A DNA stretch of 64,000 nt from Reichenbachiella carrageenanivorans (GTDB lineage Bacteria > Bacteroidota > Bacteroidia > Cytophagales > Cyclobacteriaceae). Positions 34,826 through 44,278 of this stretch are shown piece after piece (the first letter of the stretch is position 1; each line of letters opens with the position of its first letter). The stretch is from the NCBI RefSeq assembly GCF_025639805.1, contig NZ_CP106735.1, positions 3,815,501 through 3,879,500 of the forward strand, written 5' to 3'. Under the pieces are notes generated by a model. The model ran no database searches. It had not been told where the DNA came from and saw nothing but the letters and a program-made list of their open reading frames with translations. A program made the position numbers and the translations under genes.

Positions 34826-37800
34826 TCAAATGCCAATATTTAAAGAAAATGTCACCAATCTCGGCTGTGGCAATGATACCCCTCCCGAACTAAAAAATTC
34901 AGGGTCTTGACCATTGAGTGCATCATCTGAATAGATCAACCACAGGTTCTGCCCTTCTATACTCATGTTCACGTTGTTCAACCCTATCTTTTGTACCCAT
35001 GGAGAAGGCAGTTGATAAGACAACCTCACATTTTTCAATCGAATGTAATCACCATCAGCCACTCTGATATCGCTCAAATTATAGAGTGAATAAGCATTGA
35101 GATCTTCTCCTCCTGCACTTACCAATTGCTGATCAAGAATGGCTGGTACATTAGTCGTATTTTCATCACCTGGCACTACCCAGCGGTTGGCCATTTCAGC
35201 AGGCAAGGCATCAAAGTCTGTGTATTGTGCATCTGTCTCTACCACATCGTTGAGTCTGATTTTGTAATCAAATTTATAAGACAGTAAGAAACTGAAAGAC
35301 AAACCCTTCCATGAAAAGGTATTGCTCAAACCACCACTACCCCGTGGTTCAGTCGAGCCTTCATATTTCAAAGTCTCCGTCAAGTTTTCTCTGCTTTGCA
35401 AGTCATACTGAAAAACTACACCGTCATTTTCATCATAGAAAGTCGGGAAACCTGTACTACTAAGTCCGGCAAATCGAGAAGAGTACAGACCTCGCCTAGG
35501 ACCACCTAATACGGCAGCTCCATTTTGCGACAGCGCATCTACCAATCTAGGTCCATAATCTAGTCTGGTGATTCTATCTTTGGTGTATCCCACATTGAAA
35601 TTCGACGTCCAAGAAAAATCTCCTCTAGTCATGTTTACGGTATTAAGTGTAAACTCGAACCCCTGAGATTCCATATCTGCAAAATTGCCCGTTTTGATGC
35701 TTTGTCCACCTACTCCGCTGGTCAGCACCTGACCGATCAAGTCAAACGATTGGCGACTATACCAGTCTATCGAGGTATTGATCCGGTTATCTAACAGGCT
35801 AACATCTACGCCTATATTCAGTTCTTTTAGCTTTTCCCAAGTTAATTCTGTATTCGTAAGATCTTTGATATACAAATAAGGCTCTTGGTCAGTGGGTCTT
35901 ACTGTCACATTAGCTTGCAAGTTGAGCAAGGCACTGGCGTCTGGTGGTAGATTTCCTGAGACACCATAAGTTCCTCTTATTTTCAATTGATTGATCAGGC
36001 TTAGATTGGACATAAAAGCCTCATTGTGTACGTTCCAGGCACCACTCACATTCCAAGTAGGTAGATATCTGGCATTCTTGCTTTCTCCAAGCTGATTAGA
36101 GCCATCATACCGTACGGTGAAATTGGCTATATACTTCCCTTTGTAAGCATAGCCTCCATTCAAAAACAACCCTACAAATCTGTCTCTCAATTCGTTTTGC
36201 GAATAAATTTCAATATTTTGTGAATTAAAAAACTTGATAATATTTGGATCAGGCACGGATATGCCTCCACTTTCATAAACCACACCCAGACCCGTCGTAC
36301 TCTTTTCTGCCCTGTTAGTAAATCTCAATTCTTGACCTGCCAACACATTGACTTGATGATTTTCACTGAAAGTCTTGGACCATTCTGCACTCACTCTGCT
36401 AAAAAAATTGAGCATGTCGGTCTTGTCCAGATAGTTGAATCCGCCTACAGGCAAAACCACTACAGGATTCAACCCTGGGTTGTCTGGATCTCTATAAAGT
36501 AGATTGTTGGCATCTTGAATAAACTGCGTGTTGTTGGCCCGGTAGGCTTCGGCCTGATTAGATCGCTCATGTACCGTATGGTCTCGTTGCGTAGCAGCGT
36601 ATCGCAATTGCATGACTCCTTTCAGCGACAAGTTTTTAACTGGGTTCAATTCGAAATCTGTTTGTGTAGATACATCCGTCACATTAATATCTATGAAGTT
36701 GTAGCTCAATTCTTCCAAGATATTGAAATCGGCATAGTTTCTTCTAAAATACTCCAATTCACCATTCGAATCATAGGGTCTAATCGAGCGGCTGGTATTC
36801 AAAGCATAGCTCAATGGATTGATATCAAAACCTCTGCTATACTTACCTGTGATGGGGTCAAACTCTCTATTTCTCGTACCTGGAACTTTCTGATCTCTAT
36901 AACTAGCAGAAAGCTTGAGACCAAAAGTGAATTTTTCAGACAAAAAATAGGTGTTTCTCGAGCTAGCAGTCAGCCGTTGGACTTGATCTGCAATGGTCTG
37001 GCCAGCGTCGTTGAGATAACTAATAGAATAATAGCTATTGGATTTATCCGTACCAGAGGTAAAGCTGAGTGAGTGCTGCTGTTGCAAACCAAAATCCCTA
37101 AACAGCACATCAAACCAATCGGTATTGGCATTTTCATATGGATTCAAATAAGCCTCATTGAGGCCACCTCCTGCCCCCCATGGTATTTCGTGATTAGCAA
37201 TTTTGGTATACATTTTACCCATCGAGCCGTAGTTCTTGGCTTTCACAGAAGTGGTGATGTCTATCAAGCCTTTCTGCTGCATTTCACGATAGACGGACAT
37301 TTCCTCGGCGGAATTGAGTAGGCTAAACTGATTGTAGGTAGGTCGGAGTTTTACCGAGTAATTTCCAGAATAATTAACGCGAAGCGCACCACTCTTGCCT
37401 CTTTTAGTGGTAATCACGATAACACCATTGGCTGCTCTAGCACCGTAGATAGCCGTAGCCGAAGCGTCTTTCAAAATCTGAAAGGATTCGATATCATCCG
37501 GATTGATATTAGCAATCGAGGAGCTGATCAGGGTATTGGCGTTTCCTGAGATAAAATCGTCGGTATTTACATTAGATAGGTCTTCCAAGATCACGCCATC
37601 TACCACAAAAAGTGGTTGATTGTTGCCATTGATAGAGGCGTTGCCACGAATCCTTATTTTGGGCGACGATCCGAAGGTGCCTGATACGTTGTCTACATTC
37701 ACACCTGCTACACGGCCTTCGAGGACGCGACTCACATCTACGATGCCTTTGGCTTCGATGTCGCCCATTTTTAGGTTTTCCGAGGCGCCAGTAAAGAGCT

Positions 37801-38149
37801 TGCGATCTACTTCCTGAAATCCATTGACTACTACTTCCTGAAGGGAAACAGACTCTTCTATAAGTTTGATACTAAATTGTTGGTTGGGGTTAGATACTTT
37901 AATGCGTTGATCCTGCATACCAAGCATTCGGACGACCAGTACATTCCCGACATCAGCCTTAAGTTTAAAGTTGCCATCTAAATCTGTAATGGCACCCGTA
38001 GTGGTATTGTCGATCACTACAGACACCCCTACCATGGGTTCGCCACTGGCATCTAATACCTTACCAGAAATATTGGAAGACTGAGAATAGGCCAAAGTAC
38101 TCAGTAATACAAACGCTCCTATTCCTATCCACCTACTTAATTTGGCCAT
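34826..38149 (-). CDS. SusC/RagA-family TonB-linked outer-membrane protein
   Basis: The 1107-residue protein has a signal peptide, a carboxypeptidase-D-like regulatory domain (about 25-105, ISGKVLDASGEPMVGVSVVI), the plug (KGIVDVSRVLEGRVAGVNVD, NIISS-type loop, DASATAIYGARAANGVIVIT) and a 22-strand barrel ending VTFSLNIGI. It is the TonB-powered channel of the SusCD pair. The SusC box with YGARAANGV is typical. The upstream small lipoprotein and downstream SusD are in the same direction. Confidence 0.95.
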   Translation of the reverse strand: MAKLSRWIGIGAFVLLSTLAYSQSSNISGKVLDASGEPMVGVSVVIDNTTTGAITDLDGNFKLKADVGNVLVVRMLGMQDQRIKVSNPNQQFSIKLIEESVSLQEVVVNGFQEVDRKLFTGASENLKMGDIEAKGIVDVSRVLEGRVAGVNVDNVSGTFGSSPKIRIRGNASINGNNQPLFVVDGVILEDLSNVNTDDFISGNANTLISSSIANINPDDIESFQILKDASATAIYGARAANGVIVITTKRGKSGALRVNYSGNYSVKLRPTYNQFSLLNSAEEMSVYREMQQKGLIDITTSVKAKNYGSMGKMYTKIANHEIPWGAGGGLNEAYLNPYENANTDWFDVLFRDFGLQQQHSLSFTSGTDKSNSYYSISYLNDAGQTIADQVQRLTASSRNTYFLSEKFTFGLKLSASYRDQKVPGTRNREFDPITGKYSRGFDINPLSYALNTSRSIRPYDSNGELEYFRRNYADFNILEELSYNFIDINVTDVSTQTDFELNPVKNLSLKGVMQLRYAATQRDHTVHERSNQAEAYRANNTQFIQDANNLLYRDPDNPGLNPVVVLPVGGFNYLDKTDMLNFFSRVSAEWSKTFSENHQVNVLAGQELRFTNRAEKSTTGLGVVYESGGISVPDPNIIKFFNSQNIEIYSQNELRDRFVGLFLNGGYAYKGKYIANFTVRYDGSNQLGESKNARYLPTWNVSGAWNVHNEAFMSNLSLINQLKIRGTYGVSGNLPPDASALLNLQANVTVRPTDQEPYLYIKDLTNTELTWEKLKELNIGVDVSLLDNRINTSIDWYSRQSFDLIGQVLTSGVGGQSIKTGNFADMESQGFEFTLNTVNMTRGDFSWTSNFNVGYTKDRITRLDYGPRLVDALSQNGAAVLGGPRRGLYSSRFAGLSSTGFPTFYDENDGVVFQYDLQSRENLTETLKYEGSTEPRGSGGLSNTFSWKGLSFSFLLSYKFDYKIRLNDVVETDAQYTDFDALPAEMANRWVVPGDENTTNVPAILDQQLVSAGGEDLNAYSLYNLSDIRVADGDYIRLKNVRLSYQLPSPWVQKIGLNNVNMSIEGQNLWLIYSDDALNGQDPEFFSSGGVSLPQPRLVTFSLNIGI

Positions 38150-38185
38150 TAAAAATGAATTATTTTATCCCTTACAAACTTAGTA

Positions 38186-38752
38186 TTACTCACTTCTGAT
38201 TAATGAATACTGCAAATCAAATGTTACATATTGATAATACTCTTGCAAGATGGCTAAATCATTAGCATCATCAGCATCTAGTGAGTTGAGATAATCATAC
38301 CCATCATCAATAGATCCATAGTCATCAATCAACTTTTGCAAGTTTGCATTAGAAATGAATACATCAGAATACTCAGTAGTAAACCAAAGGACATCCAACT
38401 CATTTTTGGTGACTTTGTAAGTCTCTGGATCGTAATCTTCATCATCAAACGTTAAAACTAAATCTTCACCGTCTTCTTCAAACTCCCATGTCCCTGGCAA
38501 AACAAGACTTGACTGCCCCGTTCTTTTGATTCGCTCTACAAATGTTCCATCATTATTTATTTCCAAGTCATATCCAGCGGTAGTATACCCTACTTCTTCC
38601 CAAGCAGAATAGGCATCAGGGAAGTTAATTCCGTTCAACGCCTCTAAAGTCCATGCCCCAACTATATGAGGTGGCTCTGGGTCATCACTAGAACATGAGG
38701 CGATAAAAATGAATGAGAAAGCCACCAGTGCGGTTTGTAAAAAATGTTTCAT
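38186..38752 (-). CDS. Lipocalin-like lipoprotein
   Basis: The 188-residue lipoprotein (signal ending FIFIASCSSDD) begins IVGAWTLEALNGINFP with a strand pattern like lipocalin-type domains of Bacteroidota (DLEINNDGTFVERI, then GTWEFEEDGEDLVLTF). The C-terminal 60 residues are acidic and helical. It lies 36 bases before the SusC gene and is probably its operon head. Function unknown. Confidence 0.75.
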   Translation of the reverse strand: MKHFLQTALVAFSFIFIASCSSDDPEPPHIVGAWTLEALNGINFPDAYSAWEEVGYTTAGYDLEINNDGTFVERIKRTGQSSLVLPGTWEFEEDGEDLVLTFDDEDYDPETYKVTKNELDVLWFTTEYSDVFISNANLQKLIDDYGSIDDGYDYLNSLDADDANDLAILQEYYQYVTFDLQYSLIRSE

Positions 38753-39121
38753 ACGATTCTATTTTGGTTGAAAATAATGATCCTTTTAAATATATCAACT
38801 TAAAAGGCAAACACCCTTGTTTTAAAAATTATATTTCGTCCATCTGCGAAACACCATTTTTAATTGTGTTATCACAGGATTGGATATCAAAATGGCAAAC
38901 AATCTATAAGAACCGACTGCAAACTGTATTTTGACCAAACACTAATTAAACAAAAAAATATTAGAAATGGTTTGTCACAAGCCGTCGATTGTCATTCCTT
39001 CGTTGATTTTTTATTGTTGATCTTCCGTGAATCCCGCAGGGGTTTGAAAGCCTTGGAGGATTGATTTCACCTTTAGCGATTGGCTTATTAATTTACAGGA
39101 TCAAGCTTCAATACCAGACCA
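38753..39121. other. 369-base divergent gap with no gene recognised
   Basis: This A/T-rich region separates the SusCD operon (minus) and the AddB-like gene (plus) and must contain both promoters. Frames of 66-73 codons here have no recognisable product and overlap one another, so none is called. No convincing promoter pair or repeat was seen. Confidence 0.5.
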
Positions 39122-41956
39122 TTGACAAACGACAACAATTTCCTCCAATCACTTGCTCAAAAATGCCAAGATCAATTTGACCACCAGTGCGATCGGCTCA
39201 CTGTTATTTTCCCCAACAAACGAGCGGGCGTCTACTTCGCAGACTATCTGGCACAGCTGTATGACCGCCCCATTTGGTCTCCTGCCATTATGAGTTTCGA
39301 GGAATTTGTAGAAATCAAACAAACCAAAAACTATGCGGATGATCTCCAAATGATCTTTTTGCTATACAAGGCCTACCAAGAGATCGTGAAGCAACCCGAG
39401 GATTTCGATGCTTTTTTCCCTTGGGGCGAAATGATATTAAAAGATTACAACGACATTGATAACTACTTGGTAGATGTAGCTCACATCTTTCGTGTAATCA
39501 AATCACAAAAAGAATTGGACGAGGCATTCAGGCACCTCTCTGAGCAAGATCAGCAGACTATTCAAAGCTTTTGGAAAGGCTTCTTGCCCACCCCAAACAA
39601 AAAGCAGGACGAATTCATAGCTACCTGGTCTATACTAGCGGAGCTCTATCATCGATTCAATGAATTGCTAACCGAAAACGGACTGATTTACAAAGGCCAG
39701 ATGTTTAGAACTTATGCTGAGCAGGTCATCCCTATAGATGAAGGCTCTACGCTATGGTTTGCCGGATTTAACGCCTTAACGAAAGCCGAGGAACAAATTA
39801 TCAAAACCTATTTAGCACAAGGACAGACTGATATTTTCTGGGATGTAGATGCTTATTATTTCAATGATGAAAATCAAGAATCAGGTACTTTTTTCAGAAC
39901 GTATGCACAAGATGAGCAATTCAAACCTTCGATAATCAGAGACTTAAAGGAAACCATCGCGCAAACAAAACTCCATATGGAAGTGCTATCGGCACCGTTT
40001 AGTATGGGCCAAATCAAAGGCGCTGCACAAAAAATAGATCGTCTATCGCTAACTGCTCAGGAGCAATCTCAGCTACTAGTGATTCTTACCGACGAGTCAC
40101 TACTACAAGGCATGCTACATGCACTTCCTACCCATATAGCACACGCTAATGTCACGATGGGCTGGTCGGTAGCACAGGCTAGAATTTACCTATTTTTAGC
40201 CAAGGTGATCGCCATCCACGACAAATACCAAGCAAACCAAGTCAAGAAAATTCATCACCGAGAAATCTTGGCCTTATTAGAATACAATGATCTGCTAAGC
40301 ATCACACAAGAGCGTGTGACCCGTTTCGACCAGGCAGCCATCAAAGGCAATCAAATCTATCAATCGGTCTCCGATATCAAGTCCGACTTCCCAGAACTGG
40401 GGCAAATACTAGATACTACAGAGACTACTCAGTCCTTGCTTACTCATTTGATTGCCTTTATAAGCGACTTAGACCTTCCTCTACTCTCAGATCTCGATCG
40501 ATCAGTGACTGTACTGATCCATGGCACACTCAAACGAATCGACAAAGCCATGTCTTCACATGGCATACAACTCAATTTCAATTCTTTCCACAAGTTGTAT
40601 TTGAAACTGGGCACTACCTTAAAACTCCCGCTATCTGGCGATCACAAACAAGGTATTCAGGTCATGGGAATATTAGAAACCAGAAACCTGTCGTTTAAGC
40701 ACGTGCTGATCGTTGGCATGAACGAAGGCCAATGGCCTAAAGACGGCTCTAACACGTCTTTTATCCCTTATAATATTAGAAAAGCATTTGATCTACCTAC
40801 GGTAGAGCATCAGGATGCCATGCAATCGTACTTATTTTACAGATTGCTACACAGTGCCGAAAACTTATGGATTTCATACAACAATATCTCGGAGTTTAAT
40901 CACAACGGAGAATTGAGTAGATATGTCAAACAATTAGCATACGAAACGGAATTACCTATTATCAAAACGAGTTTAGTCAATCCGATTGTAGCAGAAATTG
41001 ATCCTATTATCCGCATTGAAAAGAAAGGAAAAGTCCTCGAACAATTACACCAATTTTTAGTCCACCCAGACAAAGATTACACTCGACTTTCTCCCTCCGC
41101 TCTCAACACTTACATTGATTGCAAACTTAAATTTTACTTTCAGCATTTAGAGAAAATCAAAGAGCCTAAAGAACTGGTCGAAGACATGGATCCTTCTTTG
41201 TTTGGCAATTTGCTCCATGGCGCTATGGAACATCTATATATGCATCAAAAATACTGGACCACTGACGATATCTCTACAGCAAAAAAACAACTAGATCAAG
41301 CCATTCTACAGTCGTTTGCAGACCAAAAGCTGGGTAACAATGCAGAACAAACTGGCAGACAGCTGATTGCTTATGAAGTCATCAAATCATATATGTTGCA
41401 AATTCTCGCTTTTGACGAGCAGCATGCACCATTTAATATCTTGGGACTAGAAGCCAAAGATTTTAATGTTGATTTTCCTATTGAAACGACCACAGGTTCT
41501 GTACAAGTAGGTTTGAAAGGAATTATCGATCGAATCGATGAATATGGAGAAGTGGTACGCATACTCGACTATAAGTCTGGGCGTGACGAACGTACTTTTG
41601 GTCTAATGGAAGAACTGATCGACAGCCAATCTAACAAACGAAACAAAGCCGTTTTTCAGCTGTTTTACTACAGCATGCTTTATAAAGAAAATCACCCTGA
41701 TCAGACTCGTCCTATTCAACCAGGTCTTTTCAATAGCAAAGATTTGTTTAGCGCACAGTTCGACACGCAACTGACTCAAAAAGAAGGAAGAAAGGGTACC
41801 GTCATACTGAATTACCTCGACTATGAGAGCGAATTTAAAACAGTCTTATCTTCTTTGCTCACAGAAATTTTCGACCCATCAGTAGCCTTTTCTCAAACAG
41901 AAGATGAAAAAAAATGTCAATACTGTATCTATCAGCAAATTTGTATGAAAGGCTAA
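39122..41956 (+). CDS. AddB-like PD-(D/E)XK nuclease protein
   Basis: The 944-residue protein looks like the AddB subunit of a RecBCD-type helicase-nuclease: an N-terminal degenerate helicase region (RLTVIFPNKRAGVYFADYLA) and a C-terminal RecB-like nuclease (about 650-940). The nuclease has GLKGIIDRIDEYGEVVRILD followed by YKSG (Asp and Lys of PD-(D/E)XK, about 800-818). The four cysteines expected for a 4Fe-4S clasp are present: one in YIDCKLKF (about 665) and three in CQYCIYQQIC near the end. An AddA/UvrD-like partner is not in the window. The start is TTG at 39122, as no ATG lies between it and the upstream stop. Confidence 0.88.
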   Translation: MTNDNNFLQSLAQKCQDQFDHQCDRLTVIFPNKRAGVYFADYLAQLYDRPIWSPAIMSFEEFVEIKQTKNYADDLQMIFLLYKAYQEIVKQPEDFDAFFPWGEMILKDYNDIDNYLVDVAHIFRVIKSQKELDEAFRHLSEQDQQTIQSFWKGFLPTPNKKQDEFIATWSILAELYHRFNELLTENGLIYKGQMFRTYAEQVIPIDEGSTLWFAGFNALTKAEEQIIKTYLAQGQTDIFWDVDAYYFNDENQESGTFFRTYAQDEQFKPSIIRDLKETIAQTKLHMEVLSAPFSMGQIKGAAQKIDRLSLTAQEQSQLLVILTDESLLQGMLHALPTHIAHANVTMGWSVAQARIYLFLAKVIAIHDKYQANQVKKIHHREILALLEYNDLLSITQERVTRFDQAAIKGNQIYQSVSDIKSDFPELGQILDTTETTQSLLTHLIAFISDLDLPLLSDLDRSVTVLIHGTLKRIDKAMSSHGIQLNFNSFHKLYLKLGTTLKLPLSGDHKQGIQVMGILETRNLSFKHVLIVGMNEGQWPKDGSNTSFIPYNIRKAFDLPTVEHQDAMQSYLFYRLLHSAENLWISYNNISEFNHNGELSRYVKQLAYETELPIIKTSLVNPIVAEIDPIIRIEKKGKVLEQLHQFLVHPDKDYTRLSPSALNTYIDCKLKFYFQHLEKIKEPKELVEDMDPSLFGNLLHGAMEHLYMHQKYWTTDDISTAKKQLDQAILQSFADQKLGNNAEQTGRQLIAYEVIKSYMLQILAFDEQHAPFNILGLEAKDFNVDFPIETTTGSVQVGLKGIIDRIDEYGEVVRILDYKSGRDERTFGLMEELIDSQSNKRNKAVFQLFYYSMLYKENHPDQTRPIQPGLFNSKDLFSAQFDTQLTQKEGRKGTVILNYLDYESEFKTVLSSLLTEIFDPSVAFSQTEDEKKCQYCIYQQICMKG

Positions 41957-42019
41957 ACCTGTTTTACTTATAATATTTTACTAGTAGCTTTCAGTTACAA
42001 ACAAAAAACATTTCATACT

Positions 42020-42562
42020 ATGATAAAGAAAATAATAATTGCCATCGTTGTGGCTGTGGTGGGCTATTTCGCCTATGGTGTACTGACCACCCGCTCGCAT
42101 AGCCCTCTTACTACTGCAGAAGGTAGCTCTGGCGACCTTTCTGTATCTGTAGACTACTGCCAGCCCTACAAAAAAGGACGTTTGATCTTCGGTGAAGCAA
42201 GCGAAGAAGCATTGGTACCCTACGGTAAATACTGGAGACTCGGTGCCAACGACGCCACTGAAATCACATTTAGTCACAAGGTGAACTTTGCAGGCAAAGC
42301 AGTTGCTGCTGGTCGCTATCGCATGTATGCTGTACCCAATACCGACCATTGGGAAGTGTCACTCAATAGTCAACTGGGTGAGTTTGGTTATTTCGAACCT
42401 GATTACACTCTAGATGTAGTCAAGGTACAAGTGCCCGTGCAAGACGGACCCACTGGCGGAATAGAACAACTCACCATGGCTTTTGATAGCGACTCGACAG
42501 GTTTGCTACTCAACATTGCTTGGGATGAGACCATGGTTTCTGTACCCATCGCGCAGCAGTAA
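42020..42562 (+). CDS. DUF2911 protein with N-terminal membrane anchor
   Basis: The 180-residue protein begins with one hydrophobic segment (IIIAIVVAVVGYFAYGV). The rest is DUF2911 (SVDYCQPYKKGRLIFGEAS, then VPYGKYWRLGANDATEITFS, AAGRYRMYAVP). The fold is known only as an exported beta domain in Bacteroidota and relatives; no activity is assigned. It stands alone and converges with trxA across a shared terminator. Confidence 0.88.
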   Translation: MIKKIIIAIVVAVVGYFAYGVLTTRSHSPLTTAEGSSGDLSVSVDYCQPYKKGRLIFGEASEEALVPYGKYWRLGANDATEITFSHKVNFAGKAVAAGRYRMYAVPNTDHWEVSLNSQLGEFGYFEPDYTLDVVKVQVPVQDGPTGGIEQLTMAFDSDSTGLLLNIAWDETMVSVPIAQQ

Positions 42563-42572
42563 AAGGAAATAA

Positions 42573-42605
42573 AAAAATCCCGCACTCGATGAGCGCGGGA
42601 TTTTT
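42573..42605. terminator. Bidirectional terminator between DUF2911 gene and trxA
   Basis: AAAAATCCCGC (42573-42583) pairs with GCGGGATTTTT (42595-42605); the loop itself can form a CTC/GAG mini-stem. With A-run before and T-run after, it works on both strands. Confidence 0.88.
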
Positions 42606-42628
42606 GTTTATTGATATTTTGATTTGGC

Positions 42629-42952
42629 TTATGCCAATTGTGCATCTAGCTTTCCAGCCAATACCGCCTTTGGTACAGCTCCTACTTGTTTATCTACTAC
42701 TTCACCGTTTTTGAAAACGAGCAAAGTTGGGATGCTTCTTACACCATACTTAGCAGACATCTCTGGGTTAGCATCTACATCTACTTTGCCTACTACAGCT
42801 TTGCCGTCATAATCCCCAGCAAGCTCTTCCACTACAGGTCCAATCATCTTACAAGGTCCGCACCATTCTGCCCAAAAATCGACCAATACTGGTTGATCTG
42901 TTGCCAATACGTCATTGAAGTTGCTGTCTGTAATTTCTACTGCTTTATTCAT
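42629..42952 (-). CDS. trxA: Thioredoxin
   Basis: The 107-residue protein is a classical thioredoxin with active site WCGPCK (Cys31/Cys34) and the cis-Pro region GVRSIPTLLVFKNGE. It reduces protein disulfides in the cytoplasm using electrons from thioredoxin reductase. There is no signal peptide. A very good promoter lies 42 bases upstream, and a strong terminator lies 24 bases after the stop, so it is a single-gene unit. Confidence 0.97.
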   Translation of the reverse strand: MNKAVEITDSNFNDVLATDQPVLVDFWAEWCGPCKMIGPVVEELAGDYDGKAVVGKVDVDANPEMSAKYGVRSIPTLLVFKNGEVVDKQVGAVPKAVLAGKLDAQLA

Positions 42953-42993
42953 GTCTATAGTTATTTAAAAGTTCTTTTATGCATCCGAAAACG

Positions 42994-43021
42994 CAAATAT
43001 AGTAGAAATAGTTAATGTCAA
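42994..43021 (-). promoter_or_regulatory. Promoter of trxA
   Basis: On the minus strand TTG (43019-43021), 17 bases, then TATATTTG (42994-43001): an exact match to the Bacteroidota consensus TTG-N17-TAnnTTTG. The expected start of transcription is about 35 bases before the trxA ATG. Confidence 0.75.
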
Positions 43022-43074
43022 TACATTGATTTTTATGATGGGTAGATAAAGAAAAACTATCTGCTTCCCCGTTT

Positions 43075-43650
43075 TTACTTTTTGACTAATACACCATCTA
43101 CATACTCGTATTCCAATGTTACTTTTCCGTTTTGATCGTACCACTTAGCTATCCCGTGCATTTTCCCATCTCGCCAGTGACTTTCTTCCATGATCTTGCC
43201 GTTGTCATAATACTGTGAGCGTTTGCCATCTAGCTCACCAGATACATAATTTTTCTTTTCTGTAATTGTACCCTTGCTGTAATAGACAAATTCGCCTTCC
43301 TCTATCCCATTTACATAGTTCGACTTGGCAATCAAGTTGCCTTTATTATCGAAAGACAGCTGTGCTCCATGCATAGTTCCATTCACATAGGTAGCTATAG
43401 ATTTCACAATCTCATTGGGATGATAAGTTACCCAACTACCATTCCTAAACCCATTCAAATAATCTCCTTCCTGCTCTACTTTATCACCGAACTTCACCGT
43501 CGCTTTTACCAACCCAGGCATATGCTTGAAATCCGTTTTTTCAGCATATTCGGGCAGGTTGTTCAAACTCTCTGCTCCACCCGAAGTGACTGCAGTTTCA
43601 CATGCGCTCCAAACAATAGCAACCAATAGTAAAAAGATGCTGTTCTTCAT
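43075..43650 (-). CDS. MORN-repeat (YwqK-like) lipoprotein
   Basis: The 191-residue lipoprotein (signal ending VAIVWSACE) has five or so MORN-variant repeats of the type GxYxNGxxxGxWxxYxxxG (QEGDYLNGFRNGSWVTYHPN, YVNGIEEGEFVYYSKG, DGKRSQYYDNGKIMEESHW). This is the family often named YwqK-like antitoxin, but in Bacteroidota it is usually an exported repeat protein without a toxin, and none is adjacent here. Function unknown. Confidence 0.85.
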   Translation of the reverse strand: MKNSIFLLLVAIVWSACETAVTSGGAESLNNLPEYAEKTDFKHMPGLVKATVKFGDKVEQEGDYLNGFRNGSWVTYHPNEIVKSIATYVNGTMHGAQLSFDNKGNLIAKSNYVNGIEEGEFVYYSKGTITEKKNYVSGELDGKRSQYYDNGKIMEESHWRDGKMHGIAKWYDQNGKVTLEYEYVDGVLVKK

Positions 43651-43693
43651 TTGTTAATAATTTTTGGTTTCAAAAAACTCAAATGTAAATGGA

Positions 43694-44278
43694 TTACTCG
43701 AAATTTTCCATCACTTTTTCCCAGTCTCCTATAGTATCCACGTCGATCAATTCTGGCAACAAATGATAAGATTTGGGTGCTATGCGAGATAAGGAGGCCG
43801 ACAGTACCCGCTCGGTACTCCACTCCATATTTTCAAAAAGCTCAGGGGTGTGAGTTTTCATTCCCATCAAATAATACCCACCATCATTAGCTGGCCCAAA
43901 AACATAATCATGGGTATCTAATGCAGTAAAAGCCTGCTCTACAATAGACTTGGTGAGCTGCGCACAGTCGGTACCTATAATGCACACCTTCTGATAACTA
44001 GCCAATTCGGCGGCAAAAGCCGTAGCCATCTTCTCCCCAAGGTCGCCAGACGACTGCACTTTCTTATCCACGCCTTCCCAATCGTCCTGCTCGTCTACAG
44101 AAGAGGAATAATACACCACTACATCGGCGTTGGTTTGGGCAGTTTCACGTTGCGTATATGCGATGAGCTTATTGTACACAGCAAGTGCCAGCTCGTCACC
44201 TATGGTCTTAGCCAGACGAGTTTTCACTTTACCCAGTTCGGGATTTTTTACAAAAATAATCAGTGCGCTATCAGACAT
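43694..44278 (-). CDS. DUF2064 / TIGR04282-type glycosyltransferase
   Basis: The 194-residue protein begins with the nucleotide-sugar-like signature (ALIIFVKNPELGKVKTRLAK) and has CIIGTDCAQLTKSIV and FGPANDGGYYLMGMK, as in the DUF2064 (rSAM/selenodomain-associated, arsenosugar-type) transferases. The fold is that of a GT-A glycosyltransferase; the acceptor is unknown. It overlaps the GT87-like gene by 8 bases in a group of transferase genes. There is no arsenic gene nearby, so an arsenosugar role is not supported. Confidence 0.85.
   Translation of the reverse strand: MSDSALIIFVKNPELGKVKTRLAKTIGDELALAVYNKLIAYTQRETAQTNADVVVYYSSSVDEQDDWEGVDKKVQSSGDLGEKMATAFAAELASYQKVCIIGTDCAQLTKSIVEQAFTALDTHDYVFGPANDGGYYLMGMKTHTPELFENMEWSTERVLSASLSRIAPKSYHLLPELIDVDTIGDWEKVMENFE

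Noticed and set aside
38713..39064. Two overlapping plus-strand frames in the SusC/AddB divergent gap
   Set aside because: They overlap each other in different frames and one begins inside the lipocalin-like gene; no support.
42686..43015. 109-codon plus-strand frame opposite trxA
   Set aside because: Lies opposite a conserved thioredoxin and its promoter.
43040..43062. Weak hairpin after the MORN lipoprotein gene
   Set aside because: Stem of about five to seven pairs with a long loop and no clear T-run on the transcribed strand.
43075..43650. Toxin-antitoxin system suggested by the YwqK-like name
   Set aside because: No toxin gene is adjacent and the protein is an exported repeat lipoprotein.
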